13,150 bases of DNA from Pseudomonadota bacterium (GTDB lineage Bacteria > Pseudomonadota > Gammaproteobacteria > Burkholderiales > Burkholderiaceae_B), in NCBI GenBank assembly GCA_023425645.1, contig JAFACG010000018.1, forward strand, positions 1 to 13,150. Direction: 5' to 3'. The notes under the pieces were generated by a model. That model had not been told where the DNA came from, made no database searches, and saw only the letters and a program-made list of their open reading frames with translations. The position numbers were made by a program, and so were the translations under genes. Below, piece by piece: positions 6,768-13,150 of the stretch. The first letter of the stretch is position 1. Every line of letters begins with the position of its first letter.

Positions 6768-7843
6768 GTAGCCTCCGACCCGGACGCGGCGAACAGCCGG
6801 CCGGGATTGAAGATATGGGAAGGATCGAGCTGATCCTTCAAGCGGCGGTGCCAGGCCAGCAAGGATTCCGGCAGCTCGTCCTGTCCGGCGTGCGGCCCGC
6901 TCCAGCAGCGGGCATGTCCTTTCAATTCGCGCGCCTGCTCATGGATACGTTCAAGCGTGGCGTCGGACTTCAGCCAAAGCTGCGCGCCGCCCCAATCCGC
7001 CAGCATGGCGCCCGGCCAGCGCTGGGCAGGCGCGTCCACCGGCAAGGCGATGCGCCAGAGGCTGCCCGGACCCTGGAAAAAAGACAGGCGCTGCTCGCGC
7101 AGTTCGTCCCAGTAGGACGCATCCAATGGTTCGCCGCCCAGTTCCTCGCGCGCCAGGCGCACCGAGCTTTCCCCGCCCTCCAGGCGCACATGCAGGCGCC
7201 CGTCCTGCCAGGACATGGCGCTGATGGGGCGGCTCTGGTCGCGCCACTGTCGCAACAGGCCGGCCAGATCCTCATGCGCCGCGTCCAGGACCAGGCTGTG
7301 CGTGCTGCGCGGGCGGGGCAGCACTTTGAAGGAAACTTCCGTGATCACGCCCAGGCAGCCTTGCGCGCCCACCATCAGGCGGGACACATCGTAGCCGGCC
7401 ACGTTCTTCATGACCTGGCCGCCAAAACGCAGATGCGTACCCAGGCCGCTGATCAGCCGACAGCCCAGCACATAGTCGCGCAAGGAACCGGACCAGGGCC
7501 GGCGCGGACCGGACAGGCCGCAAGCCATGGCGCCCCCGACCGTGGCCCGTCCGTCGAACTCGGGCGGCTCGAAAGGCAGCCATTGGCCCTGCTCCCGCAG
7601 GACGGCATCGAGCCTGGCCAAAGAGGTGCCGGCGCGCACCGTCACCACCAGCTCGGCCGGATCGTAATCGACCACGCCTTCGTGCCCCGCCAAGCTCAAG
7701 TCCTGCCCTTGCACGGCGCGCCCCAGGAAGCCTTTGCTGTCGCCGCCGCGGATGCGCAAAGGCGTCTTGCTCGCCAGGGCGCTGCGCACCTGTTCCAGCA
7801 ACTCGGCGCTCCGGTCCTGGCTCGTCTGTTCCATCGAACTCAT
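6752..7843 (-). CDS. glcE: Glycolate oxidase FAD-binding subunit GlcE
   Basis: A 363-residue protein (E. coli GlcE is 350) with one PCMH-type FAD-binding domain. LRIRGGDSKGFLG lies near residue 30, VVDYDPAELVVTVRAGTSL begins near residue 57, and ATVGGAMACGLSGPRRPWSG comes at about 100-120. VMKNVAGYDVSRLMVGAQG (about residues 144-162) and LGVITEVSFKVLP follow. It is the smaller flavin-domain partner of GlcD, and both are needed for glycolate oxidation. Its ATG shares one base with the glcD stop (TGATG), and GGAG lies eight bases upstream inside glcD, so translation is probably coupled. A second in-frame Met at residue 4 is possible as the start. Confidence 0.92.
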   Translation of the reverse strand: MSSMEQTSQDRSAELLEQVRSALASKTPLRIRGGDSKGFLGRAVQGQDLSLAGHEGVVDYDPAELVVTVRAGTSLARLDAVLREQGQWLPFEPPEFDGRATVGGAMACGLSGPRRPWSGSLRDYVLGCRLISGLGTHLRFGGQVMKNVAGYDVSRLMVGAQGCLGVITEVSFKVLPRPRSTHSLVLDAAHEDLAGLLRQWRDQSRPISAMSWQDGRLHVRLEGGESSVRLAREELGGEPLDASYWDELREQRLSFFQGPGSLWRIALPVDAPAQRWPGAMLADWGGAQLWLKSDATLERIHEQARELKGHARCWSGPHAGQDELPESLLAWHRRLKDQLDPSHIFNPGRLFAASGSEATCKHI

Positions 7844-9342
7844 CAGAAACGCTCCAATTCAGGAAAGGGCAGATGCCCGTGATGAATGTGCATGGCGCCG
7901 AATTCGGCGCAGCGGTTCAAGGTGGGAATGTTCTTGCCGGGGTTGAGCAGGGTCTGCGGATCGAAGGCCGCCTTGACGGCATGGAAGAAACGCAGCTCGT
8001 CTTCGTTGAACTGCACGCACATCTGGTTGATCTTCTCGCGGCCCACGCCGTGCTCGCCGGTGATGGTGCCGCCCACCGCCACGCACAGTTCCAGGATCTT
8101 GCCGCCGAGCGCCTCGGCGCGCTCCAGCTCGCCCGGCGCATTGGCGTCGAACAGGATCAGCGGGTGCATATTGCCGTCGCCGGCGTGAAACACATTGGCC
8201 ACGCGCAGGCCGTACTCCTCGGACAGCTCGGCCGTGCGCTTCAGGACGTGGGCCAGCTGTCGCCGTGGAATGGTGCCGTCCATGCAGTAATAATCGGGCG
8301 AGATGCGGCCCACCGCCGGGAAGGCATTCTTGCGCCCGGCCCAGAAACGCTGGCGCTCCAGCTCATCGCGGGCCAGACGCACTTCCTGCGCGCCCGAATC
8401 GAACAGCACCTGCTCGACGCGCTGCACATCGTCCTGCACGTCGGCCAGCGCGCCGTCGATCTCGCACAGCAGAATGGCCTGGGCGTCCACCGGATAGCCC
8501 GCCTTGATGAAATCCTCGGCCGCCCGGATGGACATCTGGTCCATCATCTCCAGGCCGGCGGGCACGATGCCCTGCGCGATGATGCGCGCCACGGCGTCGG
8601 CCGCTTTCTCGACCTCGTCGAAACTGGCCAGCAGCACCACCGTACAGGGAGGGCGCGCCAGCAGCCGCACCGTGATCTCGGTGACGACGCCCAGCATGCC
8701 TTCCGAGCCGGTGAACAGGGCCATCAAGTCAAAGCCAGGGCTGTCCAGCGCCTCCGAACCCAGCACCAGGCGTTCGCCCGTCACGGTGATGACTTCCAGG
8801 CGCAGGATGTTGTGCACGGTCAGGCCGTACTTCAGGCAATGCACGCCGCCCGCATTCTCGGCCACATTGCCGCCGATGGAACAGGCGATCTGGGACGAAG
8901 GATCGGGCGCATAGTACAGGCCGTAGGGCTGGGCGGCCTGGGAAATGGCGATATTGCGCACGCCCGGCTGCACGCGGGCGATGCCGGCTTCCGGATCCAG
9001 GTGCAGGATGCGGTTCAGGCGCGCCATCACCAGCAAGATACCCTGCTCCAAGGGCAGCGCGCCGCCGGACAGGCCGGTGCCCGCACCGCGCGCCACCACC
9101 GGCACGCCCATCTCGTGAGCCAGGCGCATCACTGCCTGCACCTGCCTGGCGTCGCGCGGCAGCACCACCAGCAAAGGGCGGGTGCGGTAGGCGCTCAGGC
9201 CGTCGCACTCGTAGGGCCGCAACTGTTCGTCGGTATGCAGCACATCCAGGTCCGGAATGTCGTCGCGCAGGCGGCTCAGCAGCCGCGTCCTGTCGATGCG
9301 GGGAAGCACGCCGTCCAGTCGTTCGTCGTAGCGCAAGCTCAT
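7843..9342 (-). CDS. glcD: Glycolate oxidase catalytic subunit GlcD
   Basis: A 499-residue flavoprotein, the same length as E. coli GlcD. The FAD-binding type 4 (PCMH) domain covers about residues 50-230, with the GAGTGLSGGALP loop (86-97), APDPSSQIACSIGGNVAENA (145-164) and GGVHCLKYG. The FAD-linked oxidase C-terminal domain contains FHAGDGNMHPL and ITGEHGVGREK, the conserved substrate and flavin region. It oxidises glycolate (and often D-lactate) to the 2-oxo acid. I chose the ATG at 9342 because AGGAGG lies four bases upstream and it gives the family length. An upstream in-frame ATG at 9387 would add 15 residues without a good ribosome binding site. It is the first gene of glcDEF, divergent from glcC across a 193-base gap with two GlcC-type operators. 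No glcG, glcB or glcA follows, so the operon is the minimal enzyme set. Confidence 0.94.
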   Translation of the reverse strand: MSLRYDERLDGVLPRIDRTRLLSRLRDDIPDLDVLHTDEQLRPYECDGLSAYRTRPLLVVLPRDARQVQAVMRLAHEMGVPVVARGAGTGLSGGALPLEQGILLVMARLNRILHLDPEAGIARVQPGVRNIAISQAAQPYGLYYAPDPSSQIACSIGGNVAENAGGVHCLKYGLTVHNILRLEVITVTGERLVLGSEALDSPGFDLMALFTGSEGMLGVVTEITVRLLARPPCTVVLLASFDEVEKAADAVARIIAQGIVPAGLEMMDQMSIRAAEDFIKAGYPVDAQAILLCEIDGALADVQDDVQRVEQVLFDSGAQEVRLARDELERQRFWAGRKNAFPAVGRISPDYYCMDGTIPRRQLAHVLKRTAELSEEYGLRVANVFHAGDGNMHPLILFDANAPGELERAEALGGKILELCVAVGGTITGEHGVGREKINQMCVQFNEDELRFFHAVKAAFDPQTLLNPGKNIPTLNRCAEFGAMHIHHGHLPFPELERF

Positions 9343-9417
9343 GGCGCCTCCTGTAGCTAAAGTCTCCTGAGCCGCATGGTCTGTCATGACACCGTGCTTG
9401 TCCAGTGCCCGGACAAG

Positions 9418-9428
9418 AGGTCAGACCA
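9418..9428. promoter_or_regulatory. GntR/FadR-type operator 1 (probable GlcC site, glcD side)
   Basis: AGGTCAGACCA, whose complement TGGTCTGACCT matches the FadR-subfamily pattern TGGT-N3-ACCA with one mismatch. It lies upstream of glcD and is the near-exact inverse of the site at 9523. GlcC-like regulators bind such palindromes, so control by the adjacent glcC is the natural inference. Confidence 0.65.
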
Positions 9429-9430
9429 GT

Positions 9431-9482
9431 TTTTACCCTAAGTTATTTTCGTACTGAAAATTTTGGTCTTAAAATCAATTCA
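9431..9482. promoter_or_regulatory. Divergent glcD/glcC promoter region (AT-rich)
   Basis: A strongly AT-rich block in otherwise GC-rich DNA, bracketed by the two operators. For glcC a good -10 box TAAAAT (9470-9475) is visible, with only a weak -35 near 9446-9452. For glcD the minus strand has TTTTCA and a TAAAA-rich stretch next to operator 1, with no clear match to both boxes. A further half-site TGGTCT lies at 9464-9469, partly overlapping the -10 box. Weak -35 boxes fit promoters that need an activator. Confidence 0.45.
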
Positions 9483-9522
9483 TTGAAAGGCAAACAAGGC
9501 ACTCCCGCCCATGGCCTCAAAC

Positions 9523-9533
9523 TGGTCTGACCA
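9523..9533. promoter_or_regulatory. GntR/FadR-type operator 2 (probable GlcC site, glcC side)
   Basis: TGGTCTGACCA is a perfect match to TGGT-N3-ACCA. It ends two bases before the glcC start codon and occupies the place where a Shine-Dalgarno sequence would normally be. Binding here would block transcription or elongation into glcC and suggests autoregulation. Confidence 0.7.
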
Positions 9534-9535
9534 CT

Positions 9536-10300
9536 ATGGATTCCACCTCTGTCAGCCGGCCCGCGCCCACCGCTGAACTGGTTGCGCGGCGCATCGAAAC
9601 CCTGATCATGGACAGCGTGCTCAAGCCCGGCCAGGCCCTGCCCTCCGAACGCCTGCTGACGCAGCGCCTGGCGGTATCGCGCTCGGCCTTGCGCGAAGGG
9701 CTGCAATTGCTGCGGGCCCGGGGCCTGATCGAGACACGCCACGGCAAGGGCTCCTTCGTGGCCAATCTGGTCCAGTCAGCCGCCAGCAATCCGCTGGAGC
9801 ATCTGCTGCAGCAGCAGGAACGCACCTTGTACGATTTGCTGGAAGTGCGCGAGCTGCTGGAAAGCGAGGCGGCCCGGCTGGCCGCCTCCCGAGGCACCGA
9901 GGCCGACCACATCCTGATACGGCGCCGCTTCCAGGAACTGGAAGACCTGCACGCCCAGGACTGCGCGCCCGAGGACATCGCCCGCGCAGACCACGCCTTT
10001 CACCTGGCCATCTGCGAAGCGTCCCACAACCCCGTGCTGGTCCACATGATCAGCCTGTTCAACGAACTGATGCTGTCCACGGTGCGCGTCTCCGTGCAGC
10101 ACCTGTATCCCAATCAATCGTCCAAACGCCAATTGGACCGTCAGCATGCGCGCCTGTGCGCCGCCGTCACCCAGGGCCAGCCCGACCAGGCGCGCCGGGC
10201 CGCGCGCGAGCATATCGACGGCATACGCAAGCAGCTGCGGGAGCTGGAGGCCCGACAGGAGCGGCTGGAGCACGCGCGCCAGCGCCTGAACGGCCTGTAG
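9536..10300 (+). CDS. glcC: GntR/FadR-family transcriptional regulator GlcC
   Basis: A 254-residue regulator, the same length as E. coli GlcC. The N-terminal winged helix-turn-helix spans about residues 12-78 (LPSERLLTQRLAVSRSALRE recognition region, then RHGKGSFVAN wing). The C-terminal FCD ligand domain has the metal-binding set Asp152 and His156 (ADHAFH), His204 (QHARL) and His226 (EHID). The tail at 234-252 is heptad-like and highly charged. GlcC family members bind glycolate and activate or derepress glcDEF. Position and length support that role over the related LldR/PdhR/FadR regulators. The start at 9536 gives the full HTH domain but has no visible Shine-Dalgarno; the perfect operator TGGTCTGACCA sits directly upstream. 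An out-of-frame ATG at 9511 opens a 21-residue frame overlapping the start. Its stop lies 71 bases before the convergent hydrolase gene ends, with no clear terminator in between. Confidence 0.88.
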   Translation: MDSTSVSRPAPTAELVARRIETLIMDSVLKPGQALPSERLLTQRLAVSRSALREGLQLLRARGLIETRHGKGSFVANLVQSAASNPLEHLLQQQERTLYDLLEVRELLESEAARLAASRGTEADHILIRRRFQELEDLHAQDCAPEDIARADHAFHLAICEASHNPVLVHMISLFNELMLSTVRVSVQHLYPNQSSKRQLDRQHARLCAAVTQGQPDQARRAAREHIDGIRKQLRELEARQERLEHARQRLNGL

Positions 10301-10371
10301 ATCGCGGCCCATGCCCCACGCCGGGACCGGCCGGCAGGGCTGTGCGCTGCAAGCCGGACAGGACTGCCGTA

Positions 10372-11094
10372 TCAGGACCTGTGCGCGGCCTGCTCCTGCA
10401 TCCAGCGCTTGACGTCCGCCCAGTGCTCGGCGGCCGGGTCAATCATGTCCATGTGATTCAGGCCCGGCCATTCCCGATAGTCCAGATGCACGCCGCCTGC
10501 CTGGCGCACGTAGTCCCTGGAGTGCTCCACGGGCACGCGTTCGTCCTGATCGCCATGCACCAGCAAGACAGGCCGATGCAAGGGCAAGAGCGCCAATGGC
10601 GAAGCCTGCCGGTACACATCCGGGGCCTGCTCGGCCGTGGCTCCAAAAAACTCCACGGCGGCGTCCTCTCCCAGCCCCTCGCGCTGTGTGCGCGGCACAT
10701 CGGTCACCGGCGACAGGGCCACCACGGCATCCTGTTCTTTTTCCGCCAGCAACACGAGTTCGCCGCCCACCGAGTGCCCGATGCCGATGCACGGGCCATC
10801 CCGGCCGTCCCAGCGAGAGCGGCACTGGCGCATGGCCAGTTGCACATCCTCCAGGATGACGGGCCATTGCCCGCCGCAGCCGCCGCGGCGGTACTCGATG
10901 TTGGCGACCGCCCAGCCGTCGGCCAGCAGATCCTGGACCATGGGGTGCATCATGCCTGCGTTGAACCGCCCGCGCCAGAATCCGCCGTGCACCAGCATGG
11001 CCAATCCCCGAACGCGACCTGCGGACGCAGGCTCGAACCATTCCACTTGCTGTTCATGGCTGCCGCCATAGGACAGCAATGTCATCTCGCTCAT
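10372..11094 (-). CDS. Alpha/beta hydrolase, kynurenine formamidase-like
   Basis: A 240-residue serine hydrolase without a signal peptide. The oxyanion motif HGGFW is at residues 36-40, the nucleophile elbow GIGHSVGG has Ser108, the acid is Asp184 (HGDQDERVP) and the base is His214 (GLNHMDM). HGG(F/Y)W followed by R and an Asn is typical of the arylformamidase and carboxylesterase branch of the fold, so N-formyl or ester hydrolysis is likely; the substrate is unknown. No other tryptophan/kynurenine gene is near, so a kynurenine role is not supported by context. I chose ATG 11094, which has AGGAG eight bases upstream; the frame can be extended to a TTG at 11118, but this overlaps that ribosome binding site. 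It lies 43 bases after the FAD oxidoreductase on the same strand, with no terminator between, so the two are probably one operon. Confidence 0.88.
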   Translation of the reverse strand: MSEMTLLSYGGSHEQQVEWFEPASAGRVRGLAMLVHGGFWRGRFNAGMMHPMVQDLLADGWAVANIEYRRGGCGGQWPVILEDVQLAMRQCRSRWDGRDGPCIGIGHSVGGELVLLAEKEQDAVVALSPVTDVPRTQREGLGEDAAVEFFGATAEQAPDVYRQASPLALLPLHRPVLLVHGDQDERVPVEHSRDYVRQAGGVHLDYREWPGLNHMDMIDPAAEHWADVKRWMQEQAAHRS

Positions 11095-11137
11095 GCTCTT
11101 GTCTCCTTGTGTGGCCAATACCCGGCCTTGTGAATTG

Positions 11138-12718
11138 TCAGCCCGCGAGCAGGGTCGCCAGCATGAAGCCAGAACCCGCTCCTGTGCCGGCGCCGGGCCA
11201 GGTGGAGGCGCCGCACAGATACAAACCCTTGATCGGCGTGTTGTAGCGCGAATAGCCCGTCACCGGCCGGAAGAAGAAATTCTGGTCCAGGTGGTGACTG
11301 CCCGACAGGTTGTCGCCGCCGATCAGGCAGGGGTTGAACTGCTCCAGGTCCTGCGGCGACATCACATGGCTGGCCAATATCTTGGCGCGCAATCCTGGCG
11401 CGTAGCCCTCCAGAACGTCCAGCACGCGCTGTGCATAGTCCTGCTTGACCTGTGCCCAGTCCGCCGCGGGGATGCGTCCCAGGGCGTCGCCGCGCACCTG
11501 CGCTGGCAAGACCCGCACCTGGACCCACAGCACATGCCGCCCTTGCGGCGCGCGCCCCGGATCCACAGCCGTAGGCTGCCCCACCACCAGCACCGGCTCG
11601 GCCGGGAGCAGGCCCGCGGCCGCCTCGGCATAGACACGGCTCATCATGGCCAGGTCCGGCGCCAGGTGCACGTAGGAAAAGCCCTGCAGTTCCGACCCCG
11701 CCTTCCAGTCCGGCAAGCTGTCCAGGGCCAGGTGGATCATCATGGTGCCCAGGCCAGGGCGGAACTCGTCCACTTTCTGCTGATACTTGGCCGGCACGGT
11801 CCGAGCGTCGACCAGGCGGCCGAACACCAGTTGAGGGTTCAGGTTGGCGATGACGGCCTTGCGCGCGCGCAGCGTCCGTCCGTCCGCCAAAGTCACGGCG
11901 CTGGCCCGGCCGTTCTCCTGCTCGATGCGCTGCACCGCTGCGTTCAGCAGCAGTTCGCCGCCCAACTCGCGCAGCAGGCCGGTCATGGCATGGATGATGA
12001 CGTCAGCCCCGCCCTTGCCGATGACCATGCCGAAAGCCTGGTTGGCCATGGACTCCAGGTAGGGAAACAAGGCCCCGCCCGCCGTGTCCGGCGTGAAGTC
12101 CACATGCAGGCCCCAGGCAGCCATCATGGCCTTCAGGGATTCGCTCTCGAAATGCCGGTCTAGAAAGTCTCGCGGCGTGGCCAGAAGCAATTGCAGCAGC
12201 TCTGCAACGCCCTCCTTGCCCAGCTCCCGCCAACTGCGCCACGCGCTCTTGGCCAGCCCCCAGGAGGGCATGGGACTGCCCAGCACGCCAAACAGATGGG
12301 GCGCCTTGCGCTGAAAATCATCCAGCATCGCCTGCCAGGCCAGCGCGTCCTTCTCGGAGACGGCGCGGATGCGCTGCAGGGTCGTCTCAAGATCCGCACT
12401 GACGCCCAGGTAGCTCTGATCGCGGAACACGCTGGCAAAGCAATGCTGGGCCGGTGCAAAGGCCAGGCCGTGACGCGCCAGCGCATCCTTGTGGCGCGCA
12501 TGAAAGGCCGACCCGGCGAAGGAGGACAGATTCATGGCGCAGACATCATGGCGAAAGCCGGGCAAAGTCAGCTCCCGGGTGCTGACCGCACCGCCCGCCG
12601 TATCCTTGGCTTCCGCCACCACTACTTTCCAGCCCCGGCTGGCCAGCTCCACGGCGGCCGCCAGGCCATTGTGCCCCGCCCCTATCACCACTGCATCCGC
12701 GACGACATCCGCCACCAT
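11138..12718 (-). CDS. CrtI/PYROXD2-like FAD-dependent oxidoreductase
   Basis: A 526-residue flavoprotein of the phytoene desaturase-related group. The N-terminal Rossmann dinucleotide site is VIGAGHNGLAAAVELASRGW (11-30), followed by VVVAEAKDTAGGAVST with Glu36 expected to bind the FAD ribose. The C-terminus carries the second FAD motif (GLYLCGASTWPGAGTGAGSG). No membrane segment is evident. Relatives include carotenoid desaturases and the poorly characterised PYROXD2 group. No carotenoid gene (crtB, crtE, crtY) is present, so the true substrate is unknown and 'phytoene desaturase' would be misleading. I chose ATG 12718 because AAGGAG lies six bases upstream; the frame also opens at a TTG two codons earlier. 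It is the first gene of a two-gene unit with the hydrolase. Its promoter region carries palindromes that may be regulator sites. It is oriented in the same direction as the rRNA operon beyond the right edge. Confidence 0.88.
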   Translation of the reverse strand: MVADVVADAVVIGAGHNGLAAAVELASRGWKVVVAEAKDTAGGAVSTRELTLPGFRHDVCAMNLSSFAGSAFHARHKDALARHGLAFAPAQHCFASVFRDQSYLGVSADLETTLQRIRAVSEKDALAWQAMLDDFQRKAPHLFGVLGSPMPSWGLAKSAWRSWRELGKEGVAELLQLLLATPRDFLDRHFESESLKAMMAAWGLHVDFTPDTAGGALFPYLESMANQAFGMVIGKGGADVIIHAMTGLLRELGGELLLNAAVQRIEQENGRASAVTLADGRTLRARKAVIANLNPQLVFGRLVDARTVPAKYQQKVDEFRPGLGTMMIHLALDSLPDWKAGSELQGFSYVHLAPDLAMMSRVYAEAAAGLLPAEPVLVVGQPTAVDPGRAPQGRHVLWVQVRVLPAQVRGDALGRIPAADWAQVKQDYAQRVLDVLEGYAPGLRAKILASHVMSPQDLEQFNPCLIGGDNLSGSHHLDQNFFFRPVTGYSRYNTPIKGLYLCGASTWPGAGTGAGSGFMLATLLAG

Positions 12719-12730
12719 CGACAACTCCTT

Positions 12731-12754
12731 TAGTTCTAAACTATTTTTAGACTA
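12731..12754. promoter_or_regulatory. Palindromic operator-like site before the oxidoreductase
   Basis: TAGTT-CTA-AACTA (12731-12743) is a perfect inverted repeat. It is nested in a larger imperfect one, TAGTTCTAAA paired with TTTAGACTA (12731-12754, one base missing). It sits directly upstream of the AAGGAG ribosome binding site in an AT-rich patch that also holds -10-like boxes on the minus strand (TAGAAT at 12759-12754, TAGTTT at 12743-12738). This looks like a repressor site at the transcription start. The regulator is not encoded next to it. Confidence 0.5.
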
Positions 12755-12799
12755 TTCTACGCGTGAACGCTGGCAATTGAGAAGCGCAAACACATGCGT

Positions 12800-12820
12800 T
12801 CGTACGAGCGTACGATTTTT
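12800..12820. promoter_or_regulatory. Perfect 16-base palindrome TCGTACGAGCGTACGA with a T-run
   Basis: TCGTACG and CGTACGA are perfect inverses separated by AG, and five T's follow on the plus strand. The form resembles TetR-type operators, and it lies about 80 bases upstream of the oxidoreductase start. A six-pair hairpin with loop GAGC plus T5 could also be a weak plus-strand terminator, but there is no plus-strand gene ahead of it to end. Confidence 0.4.
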
Positions 12821-13079
12821 GATGGGTGGTTTCAGGAGACTGCTTGGAGTTCAGCAGGTGACGGCCATGCCGCACAGGGAAACCAAGGGCAAGCGCAGCA
12901 ACCCGCCCGAGCGAGGGGCGGGCGTGGCGGAACATGGGATAGGCGGAGAGCGTCAGGGCATCCGAGCGGGCAGCGCCTCTTGCGGGCAAGGCGTTTGGGG
13001 TGCCGCGGGCCGCGGCTCTGGGTCCGGCCCCGGCGCGCTTCGAAAGCGTGGGCGCTGTGTTGGGGCGCGCGTAAAAAGC

Positions 13080-13112
13080 AAAACCCCCGCAAGGGTGACT
13101 TGCGGGGGTTTT
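13080..13112 (-). terminator. Strong intrinsic terminator of the rRNA operon
   Basis: AAAACCCCCGCAAG (13080-13093) and CTTGCGGGGGTTTT (13099-13112) form a perfect 14-pair stem over the loop GGTGA. On the minus strand the stem ends in TTTTGCTTTTT, a clear U-tract, and it starts 12 bases after the 5S rRNA end. The symmetry also allows some function on the plus strand. Confidence 0.92.
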
Positions 13113-13123
13113 GGCGGATAAGA

Positions 13124-13150
13124 GCTTGACGATGACCTACTTTCACAGAC
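13124..13150 (-). rRNA. 5S ribosomal RNA, 3' end (partial)
   Basis: Read on the minus strand, the last bases include GTGAAAGTAGGTCATCGTCA and end AGC, the conserved 3' end of betaproteobacterial 5S rRNA. Its final GTCAAGC would pair with the 5' GCTTGAC of helix I, which lies beyond the window. A strong terminator follows 12 bases downstream. The rest of the rRNA operon is expected to the right of the window. Confidence 0.87.

Larger units (their letters stand above)
12719..13079. other. Intergenic region between the rRNA operon end and the oxidoreductase operon
   Basis: This stretch of 361 bases has open frames on both strands, but they are rich in Arg, Gly and Ala, lack ribosome binding sites and show no recognisable protein, as expected by chance at this GC content. 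It contains the two palindromes at 12731-12754 and 12800-12815 and a 7-bp GC stem (CCCGCCC at 12902-12908 with GGGCGGG at 12916-12922, seven-base loop). I saw no tRNA-like cloverleaf or other RNA gene. Confidence 0.5.

Noticed and set aside
5556..9360. Long plus-strand frames opposite glcF, glcE and glcD (374 to 495 codons)
   Set aside because: Antisense shadows rich in His, Gln, Arg and Ala; the minus-strand frames carry the full family motifs and operon spacing.
9343..9387. Upstream in-frame ATG that would extend GlcD by 15 residues
   Set aside because: No ribosome binding site there, while the ATG at 9342 has AGGAGG at close spacing and gives the usual family length.
12794..13129. Plus-strand 111-codon frame between the oxidoreductase and the 5S rRNA
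   Set aside because: Runs through the rRNA terminator, begins inside a palindrome, lacks a ribosome binding site and has chance-like composition.
1..13150. CRISPR arrays, tRNA genes, toxin-antitoxin pairs, phage or defence genes
   Set aside because: No regularly spaced direct repeats, cloverleaf-like sequences or matching protein motifs were seen on either strand.

Overview
The window looks like a chromosomal segment of a high-GC betaproteobacterium, most likely Burkholderiales/Alcaligenaceae (Bordetella, Achromobacter and relatives). This rests on the GC-rich codon use, a SphB1/NalP-type subtilisin autotransporter, a betaproteobacterial 5S rRNA tail and strong AGGAG-type ribosome binding sites. 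The genus is an inference and was not tested by any search.

Layout, left to right. (1) Bases 1-127 are the right end of an IS3-family insertion sequence: the last 30 codons of its transposase plus the terminal inverted repeat. Its last three bases supply the stop codon of a truncated, unrecognised minus-strand gene (125-295). That gene is preceded by a terminator-like hairpin with a U-tract. (2) A 412-base gap, more AT-rich than its surroundings, leads into a 1010-1011 residue subtilisin-like serine protease autotransporter (708-3743). (3) A small VOC-superfamily protein (3892-4242) and a 2-oxoglutarate/Fe(II) oxygenase of the isopenicillin N synthase type (4435-5541) follow on the plus strand. 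(4) A complete glycolate oxidase operon, glcD-glcE-glcF, lies on the minus strand (9342 down to 5538), with the GntR/FadR-type regulator glcC divergent at 9536-10300. Two near-identical TGGTCTGACC(A/T) operator sequences bracket the shared promoter region. (5) A second minus-strand operon holds a CrtI/PYROXD2-like FAD oxidoreductase (11138-12718) and an alpha/beta hydrolase of the kynurenine formamidase-like type (10372-11094). Its promoter region contains two palindromes. (6) At the right edge are the 3' end of a minus-strand 5S rRNA and a strong terminator closing an rRNA operon that lies beyond the window.

How the parts work together. GlcDEF is a membrane-associated, three-subunit enzyme oxidising glycolate to glyoxylate; GlcC senses glycolate and controls the operon. 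The oxidoreductase and hydrolase are tightly spaced and probably cotranscribed, but their substrate cannot be read from the sequence. The autotransporter would be exported to the cell surface, where relatives process adhesins and other surface proteins.

I found no clear new multi-gene system. The most rewarding leads are the orphan oxidoreductase/hydrolase operon with its palindromic promoter region, the glcC start region (two operators, an overlapping upstream ORF, no visible Shine-Dalgarno), the acidic insert and ambiguous lipobox of the autotransporter, and the IS junction that supplies a stop codon.
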